Assembly: GCA_036971615.1 (NCBI GenBank)
Contig: JAYKKR010000007.1
Location: 1,116,001-1,180,000, forward strand
Origin: Amyloporia xantha
Lineage: Eukaryota > Basidiomycota > Agaricomycetes > Polyporales > Adustoporiaceae
Direction of reading: 5' to 3'
DNA length: 64,000 nucleotides
Made by a program: the position numbers and the translations under genes. The notes below the pieces were generated by a model. The model was not told the origin of the DNA, did no database searches, and saw only the letters and a list, made by a program, of their open reading frames with translations. Positions 12,901 to 26,284 of the stretch are shown here, piece after piece; position 1 is the stretch's first letter; each line of letters opens with the position of its first letter.

Positions 12901-13648
12901 CACTGTCTTTCATCAGGAGGTACAGGAACAGGGAGGCTTCTTGACAGGAGCAAACGATGTCGTCCAACCATACACGTTACCGAAGAATTTCCATGAGATC
13001 CCCCACCCATCTATTATGGTTCCACCTCTGTCGAGCAAAAAATTGGGTGACAGCACCTCTGATGTCCACGTAACGGAAATTGTTGCGTTCAACGATTCAA
13101 TAGATAATCAAGGACCCGGCAACGACAGTGATGATGATATGGAGGAGATAGTACCTCTGTCTCCTTCAGAACAAGGGAGTCCACAGCAGCAGCGAGTTCC
13201 CAAGTCGATGTTGGACCTCGCTGAAGAGGCGGCACGGCAACAGGAAGGCCAGGTCCAGAATGGTAGTGTTCAAAATCGGTTTGTACGAACTCCTGAAAGT
13301 TCAATAAACGCAGCCGAAACATCAACGTCCAAGACAAAAGCACGCACGACCGGTGGCGCAACTCGTGCACCAGAACAGTCGTCGTCGACGAGAGCCAAGA
13401 CGACGCCACGCTCCGACGGTCGCCGGACAAGAAAACGCACCAGAGCAGACGCTGAGAGTCCGGACGCAGGATCTGACGCCGCGAATGCCACCTCGAATCG
13501 GTCATCACCTGCGAAGCGCGCAAAGAAGGCCCCTCCTCCGGTGCCCGCGCCAACTAGAGTTCTCAGGACACGCACCCCGAAAAGCGCGAGTAAACTTCAG
13601 GAAGAAAAGGAGATGGAAGAGGCATATAGGAGAGCCGCCGCTGAATGA
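9914..13648 (+). CDS. RAD4: Rad4/XPC-type nucleotide excision repair protein
   Basis: This nuclear damage sensor binds helix-distorting lesions and recruits TFIIH. Exons: 9914-10131, 10190-10319, 10383-11157, 11245-11603, 11708-11799, 11862-12223, 12271-12358, 12419-12474, 12531-12617, 12688-12861, 12917-13648, about 1,020 aa. Order: acidic N-terminus (DSDDDFDWEE), a transglutaminase-like fold interrupted by Lys/Glu-rich loops (RALGIPARLVVSLQ; FWTEVFSRADARWLSIDP), beta-hairpin domain 1 (YVLERHLKRDQVIHP), BHD2 (ENWMRQGRK, then REGAQPMKWVKQRA), BHD3 (GKVPKNDFGNIDLYVPTMLP), then a basic, low-complexity tail. Phases close everywhere except one: the sixth listed exon needs a +1 shift at about 12001-12008 between WMRQGRK and REGAQPMKW. 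Because the second segment is conserved in XPC proteins, this is a real one-base discrepancy and not an intron. The 3' end faces TRM61 only 91 bases away. Confidence 0.92.
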
Positions 13649-13739
13649 TCTTCTTAACATCGCATATCATGTTTAATAATCATACTTTATGTAGTACTTA
13701 TTATGTTGTCATCACCTATATCCTAAAGACACTGTTAGT

Positions 13740-15762
<2,023 letters not shown>

Positions 15763-16603
15763 TTCCGCGTGGACGAGGAGCCTGATTGAATTGCAATCAA
15801 GTTAGCTGATAGTTCCGGGACTGACATGGGGTGAACGTGCCTTGAATGCTCGCGAAAGAGTGTCGATGGTGGACGGTTTTGTGCGAGATTGGTCGTCGCA
15901 GAATGCAATCTGGAGGAGAGTAGAAATCTGGAATTACGGAAGCAAATGCCGCCAGTTTGCCGGCGTGCGAAGATGCAAATGGCCCCTCGGGATCTTGGGC
16001 GAGACGCCGGTTCCGCTGGGTTGGACCTCTGACCGCGTCCGCCCGCTTTGTATGAGAATGGGTGCCCAATGGGTGCCATTCGTAAGCTGAGTGTCTGAGG
16101 GTTTCTGTCAGCGCGCAGAGAAGGTGGCAGCCGCTGCATGTGTCTGGTCAGTGGTAGTACGACGCCTCGCAGCGAGTGGTCTCCGGCTCACACAAGGGTC
16201 GCAACGGGTTCCAAGCAAGTTTGACATTCACCACAGGTTCCCCTGCGAGCGTATGGAATGTTCCGATAGCGCTGCAGCCCGCAGGGATTTATATGAGGTG
16301 ATCCCATTCCGCTTATTAGGCTCACTGCCACATTTCATCCATGGCCCGCTCTCTTCCTCGCCCTGAAGGGCAGCTTTCTCTCTTCTCTAGTCCTGATCCA
16401 ACATCTTTCATACGCACGAAGGACAATATCGCTTACCACGAATTGTTTACATGACCTACCTTTACCTAGAACGGAACATTATCCTATGCTTCTAGAAGTA
16501 CACGACTTATCTTCACCAACCCGGCTTCCTTTTCTACCACCACCACCACTTCGGCCTATTGCTTGCGCAGCAGCCGTATCTGTCCAGCGCACCATTCCCT
16601 ACA
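15763..16603. other. divergent promoter region TRM61 / PAS gene
   Basis: About 840 bases between two divergently transcribed genes. Only chance ORFs are present. The side next to the PAS gene is C/T-rich (16490-16600), as is usual for fungal leaders. Confidence 0.6.
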
Positions 16604-17995
16604 ATGGATTCCAGCCCGCCCTGTGTCTCCTTCAGTGCGTCGTACTCTGCTCGTCTCATCCCCTTCCGATTTGACTCATCGTGAAACTAGTTGGGATAGT
16701 CGATTTCACAGAGAATGTTAGCGCGCTTGTTTTGACGCTCGACGGACATGCTGGCTAATTTTCGTGATTCAGGCAAGATGGCTTTACCTCTCCGAGTCTG
16801 TGGTTGATCTCCTGGGTATGAGCGATGTCTGCTACTTCCGCCCTTTGCCAGAGTTGTCAACTTGTTTCCAGGATTTGAGCCCCATGAACTCATAGGAACA
16901 CCCTCTCTCGATCTGGTGCACCCTGACGAGTTTGATCAAGTCAAAGCTATGCATTATTCGACCATAACGCAAGATCAGGCTGCCGTACTGGCGTACTTGC
17001 GCATGAGACACAAAGACCCCTACAAAGGTTATGTTTTGTGTGCGATTGTGCGTATCACGTTTCATCGCGCGTTTAACACCGTCTTATTGACACGTCTACA
17101 GTCCCGCACGGTTGCCCAGAATGTGCTAGTCGGCAGCGTCTCCTTCGCCTCTCCCGGACCCAAGGCCATGCACAATGCTTCCACCGCACAGGAAGTGCGA
17201 ATTATCACACCATCCGCCACGGACTTTGAGTTCAGGGTAATGTGTCGCGCTATACAATCGTGCCACTCCATACTGATAATTCCGCACGATATAGCGATGG
17301 AACGACCCGAACCCTATGCCGCCCTGCCGGGTGCCCAGTCCGATACGCGAGCTATCCGCTTCACTTGAGCCCGATTCGGACGACGACAGTAGGCCCGCTA
17401 CTCCTGAGGAAGGACCGGCGCACTTCGACCCACTTCCTGAGCAGTCGGTTCGCACTGCGCTCATTCTTGATCGGTTCTCTGTCAACTGTCCCATCTTGTA
17501 CTGTTCAAACGACAGCATGCTGTCCACAACTCACGTCATGGGCAGAAGCTTCTTCGATTTTGTCATGAAAAAGGACGAGGAGACAGTGAGGAGTTGGATC
17601 GACGTTATCAAGGGCTGGGGCGTCAATGAGCGCGGACAGCCCAGTGACGGCGGCTTCGGCTTCGGGAAGTTCAGCGTCTGCATACAAGGAAGGGACTCGA
17701 GGTTCGTTCTTCCATGCTAGCCTGCCGCCGATGACCCCACGGATTACTGACGGTCCGACGTAGCGTTCGGACAGCAGAGCCCACGCCCTCTCGCCACCGC
17801 CACAATGCGCCTGCGGGTACACATACGTCCAGACCAGACCGCGATCATCGCCGCTCGCACAAGACCTCTCACAGCCCCTCGCAGACTCGAAATCGCTCGC
17901 GCATCGGCTCGCAAGGCCAGGCACTCGTCGTCGACGCGATTTTTTCCGCGCATTCCGACGGCTTGATGGTCATCTTGCGCAAGTCGTCGCGGTAA
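16604..17995 (+). CDS. PAS-domain protein
   Basis: Seven exons in exact phase give 349 aa: 16604-16634, 16691-16716, 16773-16815, 16872-17047, 17102-17236, 17295-17701, 17764-17995. A PAS fold lies at about residues 9-130: FIGIVDFTENARWLYLSES, VVDLLGFEPHELIG, HPDEFDQVKAMHY, YLRMRHKDPYKGYVLCAISRT. A second, weaker PAS-like block follows (about 190-290: NCPILYCSNDSM, GRSFFDFVMKKDEETVRSW, FSVCIQGRDS). The linker is Ser/Asp-rich and the tail is Arg/His/Ser-rich. No zinc finger, kinase or LOV cysteine motif (GRNCRFLQ type) is seen, so it is not White Collar 1. It is probably a sensory or protein-interaction module in cytoplasm or nucleus; ligand and partners are unknown. I recognise the family as common in Agaricomycetes but cannot name a function. 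Confidence 0.85.
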
Positions 17996-19974
17996 CTTCT
18001 ACGCCTCTTCTTCACGGTTCATCATATACATCAATTCTCTTCGACTGGAAGAGCAGTCACTCGCATACCCCTACTCTTGTATTTTCTCGTTTGTCTCGTT
18101 CATTTTTACTCCTATAACCCACACACATGCTGAGCTTTCTGGGATCCTGTCGCGCTATGCTGTATGATTTGATATCGTTCCTTGTTTGTCCTGGTCGCTA
18201 GATCCGGGCTGTTATGCTGTGCCGGTTTTGTCTGCGTTGTTCTGTTGACCGTTCCTTTCACTTCGTATTTCTGCGGTTTATGGTTTGGATAACAATGTGT
18301 ACATTATGCGAATGGATCGTTTGACTGCGTTGTGAGTTGCCATTCTCAATCTTTTCCTTCGCGAATCTAAGTGAACGTGCCTGGGCCACAACAGATGACC
18401 AGCGGGTGCGAAAGATTACCGAAAAAGCATATATTTCTTCGGCATTGTCTGGACCACAGAACGCGTACACATGTTCGCTATCACGCCTTGGGTGTTCCCG
18501 TGTCTCGGTTCAGGGATGAATCAGGAGACTCAGACACTCCTCATGTCGTGCATGCCTTAGCCAATTGTAAGTAGATTATTTTGGTCCAAAAGACATGCCG
18601 GTGTCTAACCATAGTGGATACCTGCTGTTTTCCCAGTCAATCCTGCGTACCGTGCGGCTAGCCGGATCCAAGTCCTCAGTTGGCAGAAGTAGTGCCGTGA
18701 TATGGAGAGCCAATGGGAGCAGCAGCTCGTAGAACGCGTGTCAGATAGTGCAGGCACAAAGATGCGGTTATACACTCACGAAGGACTATTTCTCGCATCA
18801 GGTAGGTCTCCGTCGGATTGAGACAAATTAAATAAAGTAATTTTTACGTCCGTTCTGACAAGCAGCGAGACCTCTGATTTATCGGTCGAGTACTGACGCA
18901 GAAAACACGACACCACATCTATCACACGACGGATCTGATGGCGGTCTCGCTGCAGCAAGTTTGCGGTACATCATCCAGGCTTCAGTCTTCCCGCTCACCT
19001 CAGTCAAACTGCTCGGTGGGGTTTATGTACTGGAAATAAGTAAGAGCCCGCAACATGTGACGTGTCGTGTAATTAGCACGAGCGTCACAGTCATTTGGGC
19101 GAACTGAGCTGCAGGCACAGTGCTCTTTAGGTCTTATCACCTCTCTAACCTCGACTCGACAGCAGAAACACCCAGGATTTGACAGTCACGGCGCGTAGTG
19201 CCTTGCCTGAAAATTAGCTGAAACGTGCATTATTCCGGTAGTGCCATATCACCGTAGATATCTTCGTCTCGTGCGCTTTCGTAGCGCTAAGGCTGTCTAC
19301 GCCTATGAGAACCGGGCGCTCTCTCCCACCTCCTCAATATTGATAATTGAGGTAAGACGGGATTCCCACCTGATAGTCGTTCCACCGATCAGGCTCCGGC
19401 GCCGGTGGATAACCCACAGTATGGGTCCTTTAATTAGCGTCGGACATGCGGACATCCGAATTTCTGTCGTGCGCGGAACACACGAGAGGGGGTTTTCAGA
19501 GACAAATGTGGGCCTTGGCCGACGCGCACTTCCAATTCGGGCTTGCAATGCGCTAGATATTCATTTCGTCGCCCCTCCGATAACATCGGGATTCACCGTG
19601 ATGGCAAAGATGACTAGTGCAAGCAGAATCTTGGACATCTTGAACATCTCAGCGGCGAACCTCTATTTTCAATTATGGGAGTCGATCCGTCCGGGCTATG
19701 AGCTCACGCCCAAAGCTACGGGTCCGCCAGATCCAGCCCGCTCTGTGCATGCGATCTCGGCGGCGCGGGTCAAAACATTGAGAATAGGAATAGTCGGGAT
19801 CCCCAACGCATCTCAAACGCTCTTGACAGGCAACGGTACGGCCAAGCTATTATAGTGTCCAAGTGCGTCAATGCGAAATTGGCTAGTCCGGTTTATCGTG
19901 TATTCTATGATTACCGTTGGTATAATACTATAGCGTACAGCGGGTATGTTAAAGGAAACGTCTTACAATACGAT
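17996..19974. other. gene-poor region, nothing supported
   Basis: Contains the PAS gene 3' UTR and sequence without recognisable genes. A 204-codon plus-strand ORF (19241-19855) has no domain likeness. On the minus strand near 19640 a short hydrophobic peptide start (MFKMSKILLALVIFAI) is followed by a stop and no extending exon was found. Confidence 0.5.
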
Positions 19975-21336
19975 TCATGCCTCACATCTCTCGTCTTCTT
20001 TCGTGGTAGGCATGATGACCGCTGCGTCTGAAGGAGCATCATCAAATGTCAGAGCAGGAAGCACATGCTTTCTCTCCCTGAACGATGACACTGCGCTGCT
20101 GGCAAATTGTATGGTATCGAGAGGTATTATGTGAGTGTCGTCGGTTGTGGTAGTAGTATTGCCTGGCCGAAATTGAGGTCTTGATAACTGGCTTCTAGTC
20201 ATGCGAGAGTGGACATCGTTCGTCGTCAGCTCTAGACCAGCCAGTACGATGATCATCGTGGGGACGATGCCCTAGCGAAGAAACAGCGACTGCATGAGCG
20301 GATAAAGTTGCATGGGGAGGAGTGCGGACTTACAGTTAGTTGACCAATAGGGTCATAAACGATATAGAAGGAATTCAGTCCGAGGAAGTAAAGCGTCACT
20401 TCACAAATTAAGGCCACGGAGTATATCATCCCGGATTCAACGACAATGACGAGTATCCTCCAGTAGCGGAAGTTGGCCGTCCCTCCACTAAGGCGTAACA
20501 TGTACCTTTCGAACAGCATCAATAGAAAGCCTTTGGGAAAGATAATACACATACCATACGCGTAAAGCGACAAGAGCTGTTACGACGACATTGGTCGTGA
20601 GAGATAAACTGAAGAGGGATCCATTCCACACCACTAGAGGGTGAGCAAAGGCGCTGTGATATTTTTGCCCTCGCGCAAAATATACAGTCTGCCCAAATCC
20701 ACAGACTGACCTTCGCGTAAACAAAATGCAGAACCTCTATAAAAAGCGTACTCACTTGCAGAGCCAATCACCAGAATGATCGGTGTAGCACACATCTTCC
20801 AATCCCGGCCCCAAACAAGGAAACACCGCCACACCTACTGCGCAATAAGCGGCCATACAATTTTGACGCGATGCGAACGTACCACTACGCCATCGCCAAC
20901 GATCGACTGTGATCGTAATGAGATCTAGGTCATAAGTGTATCGCTAGCAACTCACATTCACGGTGTGAAGGCCGACTTTAGCTACATTTGCAGGAATGGA
21001 GACGTCCGAGAAAAAGGCTGCTGGACCTCCAGGCTGGTCGCGCAGTACGATGAAGCCCATGATGAGGCGATAGAATCCCAGGAAAACATGGCAAGTGGAG
21101 AAGCAGAACATAGTCACAGCGATGCCCACAAGCATCTTGTTGATTTTTTGGGTCCGCCGGCGAACGATAAGAATGAACATGCACGAGAAGAATAGTACGA
21201 TGTTCATGCCTGTAAGGTAGGTCACACATGAGACTATTATTTGCAGTAGCGTTCGACCACACGTACCGTAAAAGAGAGTCTCCAGCCAGATCGCGGCCAG
21301 ATATGCTCTGTCCAAAGTGATGTCTGTCACCGCCAT
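19975..21336 (-). CDS. seven-transmembrane protein of Agaricomycete type
   Basis: Seven exons in exact phase give 348 aa: 21267-21336, 20956-21209, 20883-20906, 20756-20834, 20555-20705, 20334-20505, 19975-20271. Seven hydrophobic helices can be read, with hallmarks of a large basidiomycete-specific membrane family: FYGMNIVLFFSCMFILI, the conserved loop DQPGGPAAFFSD, IVGDGVVVWRCFLVWGRDWK, VVWNGSLFSLSLTTNVVVTALVALRVW, and VVESGMIYSVALICEVTLYFLG followed by PIGQLTGIVPTMIIVLAGL. The C-terminal tail is hydrophilic and Thr/Ser-rich, as in receptors. The topology is receptor-like but no ligand or G-protein coupling has been assigned to the family that I know of. The gene is intact, unlike the receptor-like remnant near 5 kb. 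Confidence 0.85.
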
Positions 21337-22111
21337 AGTTGCGAGGGGGGTAGCAGACCGTCAAGGAGGGGGGTGGGTTATTGGGAGCTTTATGGTTGAC
21401 GACTCAAAAGGCATAACGTGGTGAGAAGCATACTTGAGATAGCTAGGTCTGAATGAATAGCCATCATGGCAAGATTCCGCTAGAGTTGGTCCGGTGGGGC
21501 AGACGAAGATAGATTTGACCACTTACTCTCACACTAGCCAGCATGATATCGCCAAGACTAAGCGTCAAGCGCCCAATATTGCATTACGGCTTCTCGGTCG
21601 CCTTTGTGGCAACTACATTGATCAACGTTTGCATGGACATTGGACGAGCGTAGCAATTCTATGATACGTATGCATCAATGGGGCTATTCAAAAGATTGGG
21701 ATCGCTCCTTCTTCCGTGCCCGTACAACGTGGACCTCGCCGATTTCGTGCATGCTCTCACACGAATGCCAGGGACGATTGTAATTCGCTCATGCTGTCTG
21801 CGGAAACACTGTCGGAATTGACATCTACCATCTGTCACAGTTGTATCATTTCAACTGGTTCAGTGCATGTACATGATTGGGCATACATCAAGTGAAAGTA
21901 AGGCTGTATTTGCCGGCTGGCCGGCTGCAGCTGCCTTGTGGCCTGGTGGCTCTTGACGTCACGTGCGTGCTGTGTATTTGGACGCGTCCAAGACGCGTCG
22001 CGCGACGTCTCGACTGGCACGCACGGAACTGTGCTACCTCTCCGCTACCGACGTGCATTTATCAAGCGGACATAATCCACTTATGCCAAAATGCCATTTT
22101 CCTTCTCAACC
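21337..22111. other. divergent promoter region 7TM gene / RecQ
   Basis: Non-coding apart from chance ORFs. Holds the clustered promoter motifs listed at 21954-21998 close to the helicase start. Confidence 0.6.
21954..21998 (+). promoter_or_regulatory. CRE, E-box and two MluI boxes upstream of RecQ
   Basis: TGACGTCA (21954-21961) overlaps CACGTG (21960-21965); two ACGCGT hexamers follow at 21982-21987 and 21993-21998, the first inside the palindrome GGACGCGTCC. All lie 114-158 bases before the helicase ATG. MluI boxes are the MBF sites of G1/S genes in yeasts and CRE is the ATF/CREB site. Function here is inferred from motif identity alone. Confidence 0.45.
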
Positions 22112-25100
22112 ATGTCATCTTCATCTCTGTTGACCCCTTCTTTGGTCGACGATGCAAATGATATAACGATTTCTCAGAAATGCGCGGTAACGCAGAGGAA
22201 GTTGACGCTGGATTCCGATGCAAGTCATCAGTGCTACCGGTAAGCGTGCTCTTGCGACGCCTCTGCAAGCAACTTATAACGCGCATATATCAATAAGGGT
22301 CCTTACAGAAAGTAAGTGCCACAGCATCTCCCTTTTTACGTCAATATGTCAACTTTTCTTCATGACAAGCGTTTGGACATGCAGAATATAAGGGAAAGCA
22401 GAAAGAGATCGTAGAAGCTGCTGTTCAGGGTAAGGTTTGGACGTGTGGCCCCGATTCTGTCATGTCTTAATCCTCCTGCTCGAACCAGGAGCGGACGTCT
22501 TCGTCCTGGCACCGACTGGAATGGGGAAGGTAACGGAGAGCAACTAACACGAGATTTGGCGGTTGATTGAATGAAATGTAGAGCATTTGTTTTCAAATAC
22601 CGGCACTCGCCGATCGTGTACGTTCATAGCTATATGCTTTGCCTGCGGTATACTAACAGATTTACCTCTTAGCAAGGAGTGACTGTGGTGGTATCACCTC
22701 TTCTGGGTATGTCGTGCTTCTTTGTTGATCCTGTTGGATGATTCCATTAAGTGTATTGATTCCAGCATTGATGAAAAATCGTGAGTGATGCATTCCCTTC
22801 TACAGGTCCCGATCAGATGATGAAGGAAGACATATTCAGAGGTTGCAAAGTTACGGCATGTCGATGTTCCTGTGGTGGCTTTTACCTCGGAGACCTCACG
22901 GCATGATAAGCAAAATGTGCGTGTTGTGCTGTATCGCAAGACTATAACCATTGAGCTCTTCCATCATCAGCTCATAGAAGACCTCAACTCAGAGCACCCG
23001 TGCACTCGTCTTCTCTATAGTGCGTGCGATGACATGGATGCCATATTGTCGCTCTCATGATTGCTGTAGTTAGCCCGGAGAAGTTCTGCTCATCAGAATT
23101 CAACAAGCTTCTGACTAAGCTCTATGACAACGGAGAACTAAACCGGTTGGTTGTAGATGAGGTGGGAAGGTTTCCGTTATGATGTTCGTTAAAACGTAGC
23201 TCATATTGACCTGGTAGGCACATTGCATATCGGTAACTTGGTCGGTAATTGTGAAGGAAGCGCATACATTGATCTTAGGGATTGCAGGAATGGGGGCATG
23301 ACTTCCGCTCTGAGTACAGACGTCTTGGTTCCTTTCGAGACAGGTTCCCGAACATTCCGATTATGGCACTAACAGCTACGGCCACTCCTGTGTGAGTTTT
23401 TGAACTCCACGGGAATTGCGTGATACTGAGGGCTGGTCGATGAAGCGTTCAGGATGACATCATTCGAAGCTTAGGAATGTCGGAAGACAATCTGTTCAAG
23501 GTCGTGCATCCGTTCAACCGCGCCAATCTGTTCTACGAAGTGAGTGATATTACTTTCATTGATTGTCTTTGACAACTCATTCCTCTACGTATTGTCAGGT
23601 TCGCTATCTGTCATCCCCAGATCCTGATTCCCATATGGCCGATATCTTCGACTATATTAGTAATTTGCATCGACGGCGTGGGCGTCCTTCCTCTGGCATA
23701 GTCTATTGCAGGACTCGTGCTAGATGTGATGCTTTATCTGCTTATCTGAGAGGGCAGGGTATCAATGCACGACCGTATCACCGCGGAATCAAGTAGGGTT
23801 CCCGCATATCATGTAGAACATGTCTAGTTCAACTGACCTGTGGTCTTTCTCCTTGTTATTATAGGTCCACCATTCTTGATAAGACATTGGCAGAATGGGA
23901 ACAGGGCGGAAGCGGAGACGGTGGCGTTGACGTCGTGAGTGCCGGCTATATGTTCTTCTAATCACGACTATGCAATGCTAATGTCTAACGCGATAGGTCT
24001 GTGCGACTATAGCCTTCGGAATGGGTATTGACAAGGCCGATGTTCGGTAACAATTTCTCCCGTGCTCTCGAACAATCTATTGTTTTTTGATAAGCACTTA
24101 GATATATCTTGCATTACGACTTGCCTAAGAGTTTTGAAGGTACACCATTTTTTCATACATGGAATGAATTTCTAACGAAGGCGTGCTTCAGGATACTATC
24201 AAGAAACAGGTAATTTATCATCCTCCACTCTCTGCTCCTCTAATATTTCTGAATGAAGGCAGAGGAGGACGAGATGGCTCTGTAAGTATCGTTCAATGTG
24301 TGGCTTCCATTTGGTGTTGACAGGTCTTGGACAGCCATCAAAGTGCATCTTATTCTATTGTACGATTCCTAACGTGGTTGCCCCACACTGCTACAGCTGA
24401 ACCTTTTGCCGTGCATAGCTAGGGAAGATGTCATCAGAGTCCGTAAATGGGTTTCTGGTTCACATGCGAAGCGCTTAGAGAGAGCAGAGTCGCTGGAAGG
24501 CCCTATGCCTAGTCAGCGAGCAGTCGATAGTTTGACTGCGGTACGCTTCTCCAACTCGCCTGAATTTGCTCTGAGTATGCTCAGAAAGCGGTCATAGCTG
24601 GTGAATTATGCGGAAAGCGTCCACACATGTCGACACGTGGTGAGTCATTGGCAGTTTTCCTGACCGTGCTATATTGTTACTGATGGGAGAATTTCTAAGT
24701 CGATTTGTAGGTATTTTGGCGAGCGCATTGACACGAAGAATTCCGAGACTACGAAAAGATATTGTGACGGAATGTGTGATGTGTGTCTCAGCGTCATGCG
24801 GTGGCCCCCACATGCTAACAAATTGCTGTAGGTTTGCAAGTATCCAGAGAAGACAAGACGACGCAAGTCAGACTTGTCGTCACAGGACGTGGTCAGCACG
24901 CAAACAGCCACATTGCAGCAGCAAACCGATGTAGATGAAGACGAAGATGGACCTCGTCAGACACATGCTCCTGTAGTAAGACATACTGCTACATCGGTTG
25001 CTGCGGTCAACCACAGCGCAAACTCCAGTTGGAAGAAGAGACTGAGAGACGGTGATGATGACGATGCTACGTTGGCTTCGGGTGCAACAGTCAACGGGCC

Positions 25101-26144
25101 ACCAACTAGCCGCAAGAACATTCTCCCTATACACTTGGTATCAAATTCAGTCGAGATGGGAGCTAAGAAGAGACCGGCAACGGCCCTTCGTCCCGTTCGT
25201 AATGAGAACAACAGCACTAAGAAAGCCAAAGTAGCGTGCGCTGCTCCTCTGCTAGGCATGTGTAAGTAACATCATAGTGACACATATTTTACCACACACT
25301 GACCTATTCGCCAGCATCAAGACTTAAGAAGACTATCAACAAACCATTCCGATCGCCTTTTATGTCTCCCGCTCATCAGCCTCTCCGAGAGCAACCGCGA
25401 AACGTCAGTGCAGTTCTTGATGTACCGACTGATGAAACGGACGGCAGTGAAGTCGCGGAAGTATTCTTCAACATGGAGCAAGAGGATGTCCAAGGCATCC
25501 CTCAGGTTGATGAGGACACTGACTCAATGACCTCCCAGGACCGTCCATGTAAGGAGTTTAATAATCTGTTGAGATTTGTTATTGATGCACAGCAGCGTCT
25601 CCTATATCTTTACCTGCTACGGAGATCGAACTTGACGCCTCTTTTTCGCAGAAAATCCCTGTCAGTACTAGTTATTTCCATTGTCAATACCTTTAATACT
25701 CATGTCTATCATAGGTGCCGATACGTGAGGAGACATTTACGGCTCTTCGAAGAGCACTCCACAAAGTGTTCTCTGAGGATGATGCTGGAGATGTTTTATG
25801 GAAGAGAGTCGATAAAACATATCCTGCTGCTGACTATAGGTATGTGATCACATCAAGTAAGCCGCCAATGTGGCTGGACAACCATCTTTCGTCTGTACAG
25901 AGACAACATTTTGGCAACGGTTGCACGAGAACTTGAGTTCACAGTGACGTCTCTCTGTACCACACAAGATGGATATAAGGCGCGATCACGCGTGCAAATC
26001 CAAGCCGTGAAAATGCTTTCCAGAGCAGAGGCGTGGAAGGATGATGGCACCTCAGACTTTGAGGATACCAGGGAAGTTGTAGGCTCCCTGAAACGCGCTT
26101 ACGCAGCCGCCCGCCGAAAAGGCAAGGGCAAATACAGAGCGTGA
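22112..26144 (+). CDS. RecQ-family ATP-dependent DNA helicase
   Basis: Twenty-eight exons close in exact phase to 840 aa. Exon starts: 22112, 22298, 22370, 22489, 22582, 22673, 22766, 22840, 22971, 23070, 23218, 23288, 23446, 23599, 23865, 23997, 24102, 24192, 24259, 24335, 24419, 24598, 24700, 24832, 25315, 25593, 25715, 25901. This is a 3'-5' helicase acting at replication forks and recombination intermediates. Motifs in order: motif 0 ([14 protein letters not shown]), Walker A (APTGMGKS), DEAH box in VVDEAHCISEWGHDFR, motif III (MALTATATP), motif IV region ([14 protein letters not shown]), motif V ([15 protein letters not shown]), motif VI (YYQETGRGGRDG), then the RQC zinc-binding cysteines ([23 protein letters not shown]). 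The tail is acidic/basic and a clear HRDC domain is not evident. Several exons are only 14-25 nt. Convergent with NTA1. Confidence 0.93.
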
Positions 26145-26284
26145 GGAATGCGTAACGTCTACTGTTGACGAGACAACGATACTATATATCCTACTTACTA
26201 CAGACATTGTCACGACTAATGCTCACGATTAACACGTACCAAAATTCAGTCCGTACACAATATGTCCTGCCCGAAAGGCCTGCC

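Noticed and set aside
19241..19855. 204-codon plus-strand ORF
   Set aside because: No recognisable motif and no exon continuation in either direction; kept only as a note in the gene-poor region.
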